From: Seiridium cupressi
Lineage: Eukaryota; Ascomycota; Sordariomycetes; Amphisphaeriales; Sporocadaceae
Direction of reading: 5' to 3'
DNA length: 64,000 nt
NCBI GenBank assembly: GCA_036674765.1
Contig: JARVKI010000054.1
Span: 186,001-250,000 of the forward strand
The notes under the pieces were generated by a model. The model did not search any database. It was not told the DNA's origin and was given only the letters and a program-made list of their open reading frames with translations. Positions 35,043 through 48,165 of the stretch are shown here, piece by piece. A program made the position numbers and the translations under genes. Each line of letters starts with the position of its first letter. The first letter of the stretch is position 1.

Positions 35043-38000
35043 GCTGGCGGTTGCGGGGGAGCCCCTCGGAAGCGCAGAATCAGTCAAGAAGCGGTGTTGG
35101 TCGGCTTGCGATGCTAGTAGATGGCTGTTCCTCAGCTGCGCATGGAGGCCGCGTGATATGGGCGGGTTCGCATGCAGAGTAATCGAAAGTATGTAAGTCA
35201 AACTTTCCCACGATGGCAATGTCGCGAGAGATCTTGCTTGTGTTCATCAACGGCCGCTTGCAGGAAACACTGCGTCATAACAAGAAACCCGCTCCAGCCC
35301 AGGCAGAATGAAGGCAATGGTGGGATGGTGGGGTGAAAAGTGGCTTGTTCATGTGACGCCACATTCTTTCGGCGACAGGCAGCCATATCTCTTGAACTAC
35401 CACAAGCGAGCCCCATTATGATTGGGCTATTTATTCCAGCTATTCAGTGCTCAATCACATGTCGTACGTAGTAATTAGTTGGACAGGTGTAAGACGGAGC
35501 GAGCTCGCAAAAGACTAAAGGACTACATACATCGTCTTAGCACAAAAAGTCCTCTGGGAGTTTGTGGTGGGATTGTACAGATGCCAATAATCCAATGTTG
35601 TCGAGGCTTTGAGAACTTTGAGTTCGTGTGATCAAATGATCGTGACACTTAATCTTCAGTTTCTGGTACATCCTTTTCCCTATTCCGCCATCTGCCTAGA
35701 CATTGACCATATTGACAACTACAATAGCTGTCCAGCTATCCAGAGTGCAGAGAAAGAGCTTCGACTACTGTCAATTTCCTTCACAACCCTCTCTGTGATT
35801 TATTGAAAGTCGTCACCATGACGGGACAGTCTGGCAGCTTCGGAAAGTCACCTTCATCTATCCAGAGTTCACCGATGGGTCGTGTCGACCTGACCATCAA
35901 ATCCCCCAATGGGTGATGGCGGACTGGGATAGCAATACTACTTTAAAGCACTTCGCGGACGATTCTGCTGCTTTCCGTGCAAGCCATCATGGTTTCGTGA
36001 ATATGTCTAAACGATATGTAAAGTCTCCCTCCCATCTAGGGATTTATTGCTCGAAATGGTCTACCTACGCTTAGGATAGCGATAAGAGATGGACCGAGAA
36101 AGTCAATGTCGTGTGAAAAACGGTCAGCACTGGCACATATAGCGTAAATGAAGCTTCGAAAGAGACGGACGATGAGAGATTACAAGACATCGATCTTAGC
36201 ACTCTGTAAATATAGATACCAAGGGACTTGGGGTATAGGATAATGATGTAGTATGATGCCTGGAAGCCGTTGATGGTGTTCGAGATGGTATCAGGTTGAA
36301 TATGTTCTTCTCGATAGCTACAATACATAATGCTGCACACATAGCGAATAGTGTCCAGTGCGCAGATATAGCAAGAATTTGATGGTTTGATGTCATATTA
36401 ATGGTATTCATGCTGTGTTCTATACAGTTCTATACATCAATACCTGAGACGTATCGATATTAAGGAGATCCCGAGTAGCGGCAGTTGGGTATCTTTTTAC
36501 AACCAGGTCCGGAGGGTTTGCTCCGCTGTCATGGTGGAGTGAATGCATGCACTTTCTGGATTTTTCTTTCTTGATAGACGTATGAAATATCGAATAGGCA
36601 CCGGACGATTAGACAACTGAAGCCGATGTCAAGGTTGGGATGGATGGTATGTAAATCTATAAAATCTGCAGTACCAGGTATCTAGAAGTGGCAGATAGAA
36701 TGACTGCTGTAAGCATGGCAAATGTTGGACGTAGTTAATTGTGCAGGGCGGGATGGATGATCATTTTGCAGTATTCCATCGAATCGATTAGAGAGCATTG
36801 ATTACCTTAGTTTGCGAGAATCGTATTGGCGCGCATGTCCTTCAGAATTGCCTGCTGCGAGGTCCAATTACCCCAATCATTTGTCTTTTTTATTAACCAC
36901 AACGCCTTCACAGACCTTTTCCAAAATAACGACTTACAAGACAACTAACTACTTCGTATGTACCAACCTAAAGATGGGACAGATTTAGACCAGGATCGAG
37001 GTTATAAATCGCGCGGTGCAGCAATAGCCAATCACGGTAGTATTTCCAAACAGCCATGGTAGCACTGATTGAATTGGGTAGGATTGGACTGGGCTGGGCT
37101 GGACCAGATGAGAGTGCGACATTTTCGTGGGCGAAAGCGAGCGAAGGACCAGAGAATGTTCTACAAGCTACTCCTACACTGAAGCACATGATTTAGACGA
37201 TACATGTAGGTCAAAAATAGGGCTGGCTGTGTTTGACAGCGGATGATTCCCACGAGCCAGACTGATTGGGCTAGACAAGCTTGCACCTCGTCCCGGCAAC
37301 TTTGGCGGCTAGGCGGTGCGTCGGTTCCTGCTCTGAGGATCCTTGTCGTCAGCGCGACACAATTACGTCAATGGCAGGAGAAATCCTCTGTCTCGAAGTG
37401 GCCTTTGTGTACTTGGGCCGAAAGTATTCACGGACTACACCTCTTCGGCTTCGTGGCTGCGGTCTGTAACCAAGGCAGTAGGACAAATCTCGACCACAAC
37501 AGGATTCGATCGTTTACTATTTTCCATTCTATCGATCTGCATGTAGAGTGCAAAAAACTAGGTTGCATCACAAGAAGTTGTTCGAGCAATTAGATAGGGA
37601 GGCAGCTACCAGGTAGCTAGGTCTAGGTCTGCTAGGTACCTGAGCTACAGCCCAGTTGCATGGGTGGTGGGGGATGTTGGGCTGACTGGGGGTGATTTTT
37701 GCAAGGATTTCGTAGAACCATAGCAGGATGCATGCTGGCAAGATTGTTGGACATGCCGTGCCTCCCTCCATGAATTAAACCTGTCCACCTGGACTACTGC
37801 TAGCCTCTTCGTCCTCAACTCTATCCCTTCTTGATGACGAGGTTTTGTTGTCAACAACTCCCCTAGCGATTTAAACTTCCAAGAGAACTTTGCTTCCGTC
37901 TCATGCAACTCGAGCTTCTTCATACCCCACCATCAAACCGCGATTGACGTAACGTATCTGGCTGCAATCAACAACTGAGCCTTCCACGATTCGATTCGCA

Positions 38001-38063
38001 CCAACCAGAAACCGAAACGGGGGGCATAAACTCTGTCACCTCGATCCAAATATCGACTTCAAC
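35043..38063. other. 3 kb gene-free region between divergent VID27 and TPS1
   Basis: No protein motif, RNA gene or long repeat found apart from the small ORF at 35818. Probably long upstream regions and leaders of both genes; pyrimidine-rich sequence precedes TPS1. Confidence 0.5.
35818..35916 (+). CDS. small ORF, 32 residues, possible uORF or microprotein
   Basis: CACCATGACG is a good start context. The frame is Ser/Pro/Gly-rich and ends in TGA without a splice signal I trust. Nothing else supports it; it may be chance or an upstream ORF of an unannotated transcript. Confidence 0.15.
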   Translation: MTGQSGSFGKSPSSIQSSPMGRVDLTIKSPNG

Positions 38064-39626
38064 ATGGCGCAAGAGGATGGCACACCGGGCAGACTGCTGC
38101 TGATCTCGAATCGTCTGCCCATCACCATCAAGAAGCAAGACGAGGGCCAGTACAGCTTTTCCATGTCCTCTGGTGGACTGGTCACCGGTCTCAGTGGTCT
38201 TAGCAAGACAACTACTTTCCAGTGGTACGGCTGGCCTGGCCTGGAGCTGCCCGAGAGCGATGTCGACAAGGTGAAGCAACAATTGAAAGATGAATATGGC
38301 GCCGTCCCCGTCTTTGTCGACGACGACCTCGCCGACAGACACTACAATGGCTTCGCCAACTCCATCCTGTGGCCGCTCTTCCACTACCACCCTGGCGAGA
38401 TCACATTCGATGAGGGTGCTTGGGAAGCATACAAGGAGGTGAACATGCTTTTTGCCAAGACTGTGGTCAAGGATGTGCAGGACGGCGACATGATTTGGGT
38501 CCACGACTACCACTTGATGCTGCTGCCCGAGCTGTTGCGCCAGGAGTTAGCAGGCAAGCGCAAGAACATCAAGATTGGCTTCTTCCTACACACCCCTTTC
38601 CCCAGCAGTGAAATCTACCGCATCTTGCCAGTACGGGAGGCCCTTCTTCAGGGTCTGCTGCAGTGCGACCTGATCGGATTCCACACCTACGACTATGCCC
38701 GCCATTTCCTCAGCTCTTGCTCGCGAATCCTCGAGACCACCACCACCCCGAATGGTGTAGCCTACAAGGGCAAGTTTGTCACCGTCGGCGCTTTCCCTAT
38801 CGGTATTGATCCCGAGAAGTTCGTCGAGGGACTGCAAAAGCCCAAGGTCCAGGAGCGTATTGCTGCTCTGTCACGGAAATTTGAAGGCGTCAAGCTCATC
38901 GTTGGCGTCGATCGTCTGGATTACATCAAGGGAGTGCCCCAAAAACTGCATGCCTTGGAGGTCTTCCTTACCGAGCACCCCGAATGGATTGGCAAGATCG
39001 TCCTTGTCCAAGTCGCTGTGCCGTCACGCCAAGACGTCGAGGAGTACCAGAATCTGCGCGCCGTGGTAAACGAGTTGGTCGGCCGTATCAACGGCAAGTT
39101 TGGCACCATCGAGTTCATGCCCATCCACTTCTTGCACCAAAGTGTCAACTTCGACGAGCTTTGCGCTCTCTACGCTGTTTCGGATGTCTGCCTCGTCTCC
39201 TCTACGAGAGATGGCATGAACCTCGTATCATACGAATACATTGCCACTCAGCACGATCGTCACGGTGTCATGATCTTGTCCGAATTCACCGGCGCTGCAC
39301 AGTCGCTCAACGGCTCCCTGATCGTCAACCCCTGGAACACCGAAGAGCTCGCCAACTCGATCCACGACGCGGTGACCATGTCCCCCGAGATGAGGGAAAC
39401 TAACTTTCGTAAGCTCGAGCGATATGTGTTCAAGTACACCAGTGCATGGTGGGGCCAGAGCTTCGTCACCGAGTTGACCAAGGTCAACGCAGAGGCCGGC
39501 GAAAAGCAGTCCCTGTCAGCGATTGGCGGAGTCGGCAAGAAGATCTCGGGTGCTGTACAGGGGGTGAAGGATGCTGCTGTTGAGGCGTTCGACGGCAAAT
39601 CTGAAGGCGAGGCTAGCTCGAAGTAG
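38064..39626 (+). CDS. tps1: alpha,alpha-trehalose-phosphate synthase (UDP-forming)
   Basis: Intronless in this window, 520 residues, the normal size for the fungal Tps1 subunit. GT20 glycosyltransferase: SNRLPIT loop at residues 15-21, SSGGLVTGL near 35, MIWVHDYHLMLLP near 150, HTPFPSSEI near 180, GVDRLDYIKGVPQKL near 285 and DGMNLVSYE near 385, covering the glucose-6-phosphate and UDP-glucose sites. It makes trehalose-6-phosphate from UDP-glucose and glucose-6-phosphate in the cytosol, the first step of trehalose synthesis, linked to heat and osmotic stress and to control of glycolytic influx. No Tps2-like phosphatase domain. The C-terminal 40 residues are a variable Gly/Ala/Lys tail. Confidence 0.98.
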   Translation: MAQEDGTPGRLLLISNRLPITIKKQDEGQYSFSMSSGGLVTGLSGLSKTTTFQWYGWPGLELPESDVDKVKQQLKDEYGAVPVFVDDDLADRHYNGFANSILWPLFHYHPGEITFDEGAWEAYKEVNMLFAKTVVKDVQDGDMIWVHDYHLMLLPELLRQELAGKRKNIKIGFFLHTPFPSSEIYRILPVREALLQGLLQCDLIGFHTYDYARHFLSSCSRILETTTTPNGVAYKGKFVTVGAFPIGIDPEKFVEGLQKPKVQERIAALSRKFEGVKLIVGVDRLDYIKGVPQKLHALEVFLTEHPEWIGKIVLVQVAVPSRQDVEEYQNLRAVVNELVGRINGKFGTIEFMPIHFLHQSVNFDELCALYAVSDVCLVSSTRDGMNLVSYEYIATQHDRHGVMILSEFTGAAQSLNGSLIVNPWNTEELANSIHDAVTMSPEMRETNFRKLERYVFKYTSAWWGQSFVTELTKVNAEAGEKQSLSAIGGVGKKISGAVQGVKDAAVEAFDGKSEGEASSK

Positions 39627-41716
39627 GACTTTGGCTGCTCACAGAATAGAAATGATGAAACTGTAGCGGAAGCTTCCACCAGATACGCCAAGATCATGGC
39701 GTCTGCTGCGAGAATGGACAAGAAAATGCTAACTGACAGGACCCATGATGGCGATCGACGCTGGACTCACCGTGGCACTGAGGAATCACAGTGGCTCTAA
39801 AGAAGACAAGGATTGATGGGAATGTGGTTCGTGCCATGTGATCAAGGAAGTGATGGCGACATGGCTGCATGGTTGAAATTCTGGAATGGACAAATGGGTT
39901 ACGGTTCACAATTGTATCAGATAGACCTGGAGTCTTGGTGTTCCGGTAGGCATCGCGCGGATAATAGACTTATGATATGATGATGAATATTCACTCCGCC
40001 GAGTGACCCAAAATGGCTCAGTCTACTTGAAAATAGATCCCCCGGTGGCTAGCCTTCAGTTGAGACGAAGTTAGGACCTAATGCAGACGTAACCCTCTGG
40101 GCCGGGCAAGTTGTCGTCTCATACCAGTTGACTCGGCTGCCACAGTATTATACCTATAGCAGTCAATGTATCACCAAAGACGCCATCTGTTCGACTAAGG
40201 AACTACTATGGTATTATGGTGTATATTGCCCAGGTCCTGCATTTATGGCAGCATTTGGTGGTTCAAAAGAGAAATCAGCGTACTGGAACGCCGCTTCCCA
40301 CACTAGTATCATCATCTATGTCATCTAGAATGGGGAAATGCCGATGAGTTAGGATATGCTCACGCATCTCTACTTCTTGGGACTGTCTATTAGGCCGGTA
40401 AAGTGTCCTACGGCTGGAACCGGGCTCGTCAATCTCCACCCCACCTAGCATCGACGTAGGAAAAGTCGGAGTTCTAACTACGTAAATATCCAAGCTACCC
40501 AAGCGCAATGTGCCTGCCACGTTTATAAGCTGTGTGGTCATCTGTGACGAGCTTTTAACTAACTGCTACAAAAGGGCCTATCTAATTTGACTTGTTCAGC
40601 TGCTATCGGGGTGTAGGCCTAAGCAACACGCCACGACCACTCTTCCGCTATCCACAAATTGGAGCGTGCATGTTATTAATGCTATCAGTTACCGGAAGCC
40701 GAACACATGGGGCGGCCACAGTTCTCTTCCAAAAGCCATCCCACGATCAAGTCTCCGGGCAATGCTGGCGTTTTGTAGTCGGCCATGATCTTTCCTATCC
40801 CTCTCCAAGTATAACCTGGCTCATCGTCACCTAATTCACCAGGTTCAGGTGCCGTCATTACTAAAAGCCATGGCGCTCGTCGTCCAGCATGCTACATACG
40901 TGCTAGCTGTCTGCAAATGTGTACCCATAAACCCGTCGGTTGCAACTGCAAAGATCTGATGGGTCACATGGAATTTTCAAAACTTCCACTGATAGGTGTG
41001 GAGGCTCTGATCTCTTCTTTCCTCAGAGAATGGAAACATATTGCGGTGAGCGACCTATCTTAGAATTGCCACCTGGGTCGATGGCAATAAGCGAATGGGA
41101 GTATGATTTTGACTGGTACAATGTTCTTCAACATCGAAGTAGAATTAGTCCTGCGGGTTAGCTATTAATAGAAGCATAATGAAACCACAAGTAATTCATT
41201 TGGAAATGGACGCTCAGTTGAGTGTTAAATAAAGTCAAGCTGCGCTCAGTATAGTATGGCTAGCCGGATGATCGTCGGCAATACTGCAGCGTGACACCAT
41301 TCCCACCCGGCATTGGTCCAGCGCAAGCCCCAATACAGGTTAGGCAGAGGCTAGGAATGTTGCTGCGGGCAGCGGGATATACCTAGGTAGGTAATCAACT
41401 AGGGAGAAATAGGGGTCCTAGCGACGTTTATGCATTGTGACCGGGCCTCACAGAGTTCCTATCTCGGTCCTGGTCTTGGTCTTGGTCTTGGTCTCCACGA
41501 ACGGTTGTGCATTCAAGACCTGGGTCCGCGTGCGAGCGTCCGTTACATCCGGAGTAGGTGCGGCAAACACTGGGCAAGGTCGGAGTGGCAACTTCCAAGT
41601 TCCACCAGCTTTTCCGCGGACGGGTGGAAATTTCTCAGGAGCCACTCCCAAACGCCAAAACAAAGAAAGGCGGGCCTGCGCCCACGAATAGCTGAGCCTC
41701 AGTTGTGCACATTACG
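39627..41716. other. 2 kb intergenic region
   Basis: Short unsupported frames only; includes the TTGGTC microsatellite near 41470-41494 and the promoter of the histidine kinase gene. Confidence 0.5.
41466..41494 (+). repeat. TTGGTC hexanucleotide microsatellite
   Basis: About four tandem copies (TCTTGG phase) upstream of the hybrid histidine kinase start. Confidence 0.7.
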
Positions 41717-44700
41717 ATGAGCCGCAGCCAGGCCCACGCCATGTCGGCCGCCTCAAGACGCTCCTCGAGCGCCAGCTCCGCAGAAGCCGCTCGGCAGCGC
41801 GACCTGAACAAATACTACCAGCCATGGCTCAACTCCAAGAAATTACGGTCCGTGCCGGTCAACACCGGCCCAGACGAGGCGCCGCGAGCCCGGTGCTCCC
41901 ACGACGCTACCTTGACTGCCCTCGCTCAGCTTGCAGCCCTCCGGTTGAACGTCAAGCGCGCCATGGTGTCGCTGATAGACACCAAGACCCAGATCATCCT
42001 CGCTGAAGCCACACAAACCCTGTCTCTCGTGGACGAAGCGCGCCATGCGCCCGATGACCACATCTGGCTCGGTAACGTCTCGGTCCCGCGCCATGACTGC
42101 AGTAAGCAGCTTTTTGGTGTTGTTCATGCCCACTATATCACTTTTGAGCGAGTAGCTATTTCCTGACTGGCCTTTTGTGCTCTTGAAATACGAGCTTCGG
42201 CCCCCGATAACCCGCTAAGCGTACTTGAAGAAGGAATTACTAATCCTAATGTTGTAGTGGACGAGCATACTTTTGGTGCCATCACAACATGCAAGGACTC
42301 CGACGGTGCCGACGTTGACCTTACCGCTCTTGTCGTCAAGGACGCCTTGGATGACGCACGCTTCAGGGATCGGTCATATGTCACCGCCAAACAAGGCGTA
42401 AGGTTCTACGCGGGCGTGCCCATCGTCACAAAGCAAGGGCATTCTATCGGTGTATATGGTGTCTCCGATACTCGACCGCGGCCCCAGGGCCTCACGCTAG
42501 ACGAAATTCAGTTCATGCAAGATGTGGCCCAGATTGTCGCACAGCACCTCGACAGAGTCGGTAAGTCACCTTATGAACTCGAATGAATCACGTCGGCGTT
42601 CAAGATACGAGTCCTTCAGTCCTTGGGCTGTAAAATATAGGCAGACCGATCCTGTCTCCTCGTGTCCGTTCAGTTTGATATACTAAAGCATACATATTAG
42701 TGGATGCGATGAGTCGCGTCTCCGAAAGAGATTTTATGAAGGGCATCTCTTACTTCCTAGAGGATCTATCCGAATTCAAGTATCGGTTAAGTAATTCCAG
42801 TGGCTATTCTATGCCGCCAGGTAATCAGAATGATTCGACAGACGTGCAAGCGACTGATCCACAGCAAGAACCTTCACGTGGGCGCCAAAGTCAGCCTAAT
42901 GCCTCGTCTCCAAACAAATCCGCTTCCGCGTCTCCGCACAAAGCTGAGACCTCGGACGAACACGAAGACACACCTGGCGATGCGCGACCGCGGTTTGTCA
43001 GGGATAATCAATCGCACAGCAAAAGCGGCCCGGAACCCTCGGGGGACAATACGCGTAGGATCTTCACTCAGGCAACCCAATTGCTCTGCGAGCAGGCCAA
43101 GGCTACCGGTTGTGTGTTTGTCGATGCTGCATCAGGCGTGTTTTATGGTCAGCCTGAGCAAGGGAGTTCCCCTCCTGGCAGCGTTGATCCAGTTGCAAGC
43201 CTCAATATCGATTTTGATACGATAGAAGGCGGACGTCGTGACGGAGATGAAGCTCCTAACATGGAGGGCCCAACAAAGCACCCGAATCCAACCTTGGACG
43301 ATGACATGTCTCAAATGGCACGTGTTTTGAGTATGGCCTTTGCGGATGATGATTGCGATTCATGGCCCCAGGGTATAGTAAAACGCGGAAATCTAAAGAA
43401 GTGTATTCTACGGTACCCATTCGGCAAATGCTTCTATTTAAACAAGGGGCGTGTCGTGGCCGACCAGATCCTCCAGCTTGATGAAGAATCGACTGGTGGC
43501 AGCATGTATGAGGGTATGCAAGGCACGTTGATGCACCGAAACAACATGTTACCACCAGAAATTTTGGCATGTGTTCCTGATGCGAAATGGCTCATATTCT
43601 TGCCACTTTTTAATTATGCCCACAGTCAGTGGTTTGCAGCGGGCTTCATTTGGGGTGCCGACTTTAAAATGGGCGACCCTGACGAGGCTTTGCCATTCTT
43701 TAAGACCTTCGGATCCTGTATGATGAGCGAGGTTGCAAGCATGGAAGTCTTCAATACCAACATTGCAAAATCAACCTTCATCGCCTCCGTATCCCACGAC
43801 TTGCGCTCCCCACTTCATGGCATGCTGGGCAGTCTGGAATTCCTGGAGGACACCATGACTTCAGCATACCAGATGAGCTTGGTCGGCTCCATGGAGACTT
43901 GTGGCAAGACCTTACTGGATACGATCGACCATCTCCTGGACTATGCGAAGATCAACAACTTGAACCGAGCGAGCACATCTCTTGCCTCTCCAACCAGGAG
44001 AAAGTCATCGGGAAATCCCAGCTTCGTTGCTCTGACAAGTCAGGAGGCGTCCGGCTCGACATCCTTTGATTTTTCTCTGCTCTTGGAGGAGGTTGTTGAA
44101 GCAGTCTTTGCAGGACAGACATTTCGAAAGATGAACCTTCGGCACCATGACCTTGTCAATGAAGCGACCGATCACATTAAGGATATGTCCCTCGATGTGT
44201 CAACCCCGGCCGAGGAACAAATCCATGCTGGCAGCGCCAAATTCTCCGGCAGAGTCTGCTTGGTATTCAACTTGGAGAAGTCACCATCTTGGTGTGTTCA
44301 AGGCCAAACTGGTGCGCTTCGTCGAGTCATCATGAATGTGGTTGGGAATGCAATCAAGTACTGCAGGTCTGGTTTCATCGAGGTTTTAGCCAAAGTGAAG
44401 CAGTCTGGCTTGTCTGACGTGGAAGTCGAACTTGTTGTAAAGGATACTGGTATAGGCATGTCAGAAGATTTCATGGCCAACCACCTTTTCAAAGCCTTCT
44501 CTCAGGAAGACTCTTTCACCCCGGGCACCGGACTTGGGCTTTCCATCACTTCACAGATATTGGATAACCTCGGAGGGGCAATTAGGATACACAGTGAAAA
44601 GGGCGTTGGGACACATGCTCACGTCACGCTGCCGATGAAGACCGCCTCTCCCGGATCTTGTGTCAGTAGTCAAGAAGGCATCGTACATGAAGCCTTGAAA

Positions 44701-45810
44701 CTCACAACAGGCAAAAAGGTCTGCATCTTGAACCCCATGCATGATGGGGGAGAACTCGAACAAGCAGGAGCAAAGCTCGAGGCCTCGATCATCTCATTCA
44801 GCGAAGGGTGGTTTAACATGACATGTACCAAATGCCGCCACGTAGACGAGGATCCGGATGCGAGTATTTGCATATATGCTGAACCCCCTCCGATCGAACA
44901 TCTGGTGGATAAGCACCATAAGCGCATAGCAAAGGGACAGCCAACCAGACAAACCGCGTTGCTCATCATTTGCACCAATGCTTTTGAAGCAGCAGCACTG
45001 CGCGCTGCTGGGGTAGACCACTTGATTTCCCTAGGAAGGATCATTGAAGTCGTCAGCCAGCCCGTGGGCTTGAGGAAGCTGGCCAAAGTCATGCTACAAT
45101 GCATTAAGCAAGTCGAAGCTAGCGCACGGGACATGGATGAGAATGAAAACCCCAGTCCGTCATCGCGGACATCTTCGGGTGGCGATATCCAAAGACGCGC
45201 TGCCGAGGTGAGGCTGAATACAGTGCCGGTCGTGTACGATCAAACGGCTCTGGCATATCGCCCATCAATCGAAGCTATACAATGGAAGTCAGATGAGCCA
45301 CTTCGGCTAGCAACATACGTCAAGACCACTGCCGAAGAACCAGTATCCACATCCAGTCATACAAATGTGGGTGGTCCGTCTGCCACCACCGCGATGCAGG
45401 AGCGGGGGGGTTCGTCCAAAGAAGAGACCAGACCATCTCCGCATGTCCTCCTCGTCGACGACAATGCAATCAACCTCAGGCTCCTTGTTACTTTCATGAA
45501 GAAGATACAATTGCCATATGCCGAGGCCTCAAATGGTCTAGAAGCATTCAACAAGTATAAGGAAGCCGAGCGCCCTTTTGATTTCGTGTTGATGGACTTG
45601 CAAATGCCTATCATGGATGGCTTCGAGGCTACCAGGAATATTAGGGAATTCGAAGAGGAACAGGGTATAGCTAAAGCTTCAACTATCATCGCCATTACTG
45701 GAGTGGGCAACGAAGATGCACGAAAGGAAGCCGTCGATGCTGGCATGTCACGATATCTGACCAAGCCTGTCAAGTTCAAAGAACTGCAGCAACTACTTGT
45801 TAGACAATAG
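41717..45810 (+). CDS. GAF-domain hybrid histidine kinase
   Basis: Three exons, 41717-42101, 42195-42560 and 42701-45810 (introns 93 and 140 nt, phases fit), 1286 residues. The order is: a GAF domain (about residues 55-255, split by intron 1); a disordered Ser/Pro linker; a second sensor-like region; HisKA with SHDLRSPLHG (phospho-His near residue 615); the HATPase with NVVGNAIKY, DTGIGM and GTGLGLSIT; and a C-terminal receiver with VDDNAINL, phospho-Asp in LMDLQMP (near 1214) and conserved Lys in TKPVKF. No membrane segment, HAMP or PAS motif is visible, so a soluble cytosolic sensor feeding the HPt/response-regulator relay. Signal unknown. All phosphotransfer residues are present. Confidence 0.95.
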
Positions 45811-46183
45811 CTGCCGCCTAGGTTCGATCGACGCCGCGGCCTGTTGTCCACGCTAGAGGGTTGATGGCCATGCAGAATTTGAAGTTTTCTCGCAGACATA
45901 GGCCGCATTGGCAGACTCGAGTTCGCCCTTGGGTATTTTAGCACTCAGTTTCCGTTCGAGAGCAGGACTTTGATGCAATGACCGTTGTGCGTGCAGCACA
46001 TCCCTGCCCCTGTAACATATGCAGTGTGATTTACTGCGAACCCAACCAACATCGAGCGTGCGGGGCTATTGTCTGCGCTCTTGGTAACCCCAGACGCCCT
46101 CGACTTGCGAAACATCGTTTCCCTTATTGCCGCTCCGCCCACTGAAAGCCCAACCCTCCACCAAACAGGCTCAGATACGCACC
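45811..46183. other. intergenic, no gene seen
   Basis: 3' flank of the kinase and promoter of the MFS gene. Confidence 0.5.
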
Positions 46184-47715
46184 ATGGTAACGGCACAGAA
46201 CACGAATCCACAGCCTGGAGACAGCGCGCAGCTAGCTCAAGCAGCGAACAATGCTGCAAACTCCCCACATGAGTTAGAGCCATACACCATCTTCACTACA
46301 CGTCACCGGCGCATTCTGACTGTCGTACTTGGCACGGCTAGTCTCGCTTCACCATTGACTGCGAATATATATCTTCCACTCTGTCTTTGCTTCAGGAACA
46401 ATACAAAACGTCTGCTCAAGCCATCAACCTCACCCTAACCCTTTGTGTTGTCGTGCAGGCTATTATGCCAGCATTCTTTGTTCCATTGGCTGACTGCAAG
46501 GGTCGCCGGCCCATCAGTCTGTTGACCTACTCTATATACACGGCAGCAAGCTTGGGTCTAGCACTGAATGATATGGGAGAACAATCGTATGTCGCCCTTC
46601 TCATCTTACGGGCAGTTGAAGCTCTTGGCGCCAGCATCACATATGGCGTAATCAGTGATGTGTGTATTCCAGCTGAACGCGGTACTATGGTGGGACATTC
46701 TATTAGCATGGCAAACCTAGGCCTTGTGTTGGGGCCTGTTTTTGGAGGTGTAATTGCTTGGCGAACTGGCAATTCATCATGGGTATTTTGGGCCCTCACG
46801 TTGTTCGGGCTTGTCAGTGTCTCCCTCATGCTAATTCTTCTTCCGGAGACGGCTCGTTCAGTCGTCGGCAATGGCGGACAAGGGAAGCGTCTGAAACTCG
46901 TTGGGCTAAAGCGATGGATACTACTGGGGCCTGACTGGAGCTCAACAAAATACAGCAAAACTTCAGTGGATGACGAGCAGCCATACCAACCAAAGGAGAA
47001 TTCTGATGCACAAAATTTGGCACCGGAGAAACTCATCTCGAGGCTACGGAGGATACCAAATCCCCTGTCTTGTCTATCCATCATGTTGTGGAAAGATACC
47101 GGGCTAATCCTATGGCTCGCAAGTTGCAACTATGCCGTGTGGTATTGTGTCACAGCGTCGTGGCCTCAGATTTATACCAAGATATATGGATGGAACGAAC
47201 TCACTATCGGCCTCGCCTATCTGCCGAGCTCTATCACCATCATCGCAGCTGGCTTTGTCTCGGGACCTTGGTCGAACGCGAGGTACCGCCTCACGGCGCG
47301 GGAAGCCGGCCTTCCTGTCGACGGCCATCGTGTCGATGACTTTCCAATAGAGAGAGCTCGATCCAGACAGCAGTGGCCAGTGTTTCTCGTGACTCATCTG
47401 GGCATTGCTGGACTAGGATGGGCAATCCACGAGCGAGCTCATCCGGCGATCCTACTCACCGTGCAAGCCGTTGTAGGGTTCTGCCAGTCATTTCTATTCT
47501 TCGCGTTTAACACACTTCTCATCCATGTACATCCAGATCGGCCAAGTGCCGCCTCGGCCGCTGCCTCGCTTATCCGGAGTGGGTTTAGCGGTGTTGGTGT
47601 GGCAATATTGCAGCCTCTTGTCGATGCTATTGGGTGGGGATGGTATTTTACTTGCCTGGCTTTATTCATTGGACTGCTCCAGGGAGTAGGCATAATGACT
47701 CTGCAGAAGAAGTGA
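46184..47715 (+). CDS. MFS transporter (DHA1 type), apparently frameshifted
   Basis: Start ATG at 46184 in ACCATGG context. The N-terminal part reaches the first membrane helix (ASLASPLTANIYLP), then the frame must move by one base near 46378-46386 to continue as SLLQEQYKTSAQAINLTLTL through the remaining helices to 47715. PLADCKGRRPISL is the loop 2-3 signature, LRAVEALGASITYGVISDV is in helix 4, and ANLGLVLGPVFGGVIAW is the family's helix 5 motif C. A GTACTT...TTGCTTCAG intron could restore the frame but would delete the first helix, so a one-base deletion or a sequence error is the simpler reading. DHA1 drug:H+ antiporters export drugs or metabolites at the plasma membrane; substrate unknown. 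Confidence 0.8.
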
Positions 47716-48165
47716 ATGCTTTGGAGGAGGCAGAGATATACAGCTGAGAGATCTGGTTCACGTACTAAAGCATAAAGGATATTCCCCGAGTCGAAGGCAT
47801 TTCAAACTACCAGGGTGACGATAGATTATGATAGAATATATTTTCACGTTTAACTTTGAAGGAAGAGTAACCTAAATTCTAAAACGCCTGTCTGCTGTCG
47901 TACTGGCGACCGTGTTTCTGTTTCCTCCTTTATCCATATATCTCATATGCTTCTAAATTTTCTGCTTCGGTCACCTCAGCCCAATCAACCACATGTTTTC
48001 CTTACGGCCATGTTAATCCATTGTCAACCTTTGGTGTGTATATCTGCTCGCCCCGACGAAGCGCCCATGTCTCATAAGATTCGGGGAACTGAGAGTCGAG
48101 ATCGGTCAAATACCGGTCAAGTCTACTAGGTTCAGCCCTAGTCGTTGTATGTTTTGAGGAAGTAC
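47716..48165. other. intergenic between convergent genes
   Basis: No supported feature. Confidence 0.5.

Noticed and set aside
37968..38837. Minus-strand frames across TPS1
   Set aside because: Antisense shadows of a strongly conserved intronless gene.
41448..41720. Overlapping frames over the TTGGTC repeat
   Set aside because: Caused by the microsatellite, not coding.
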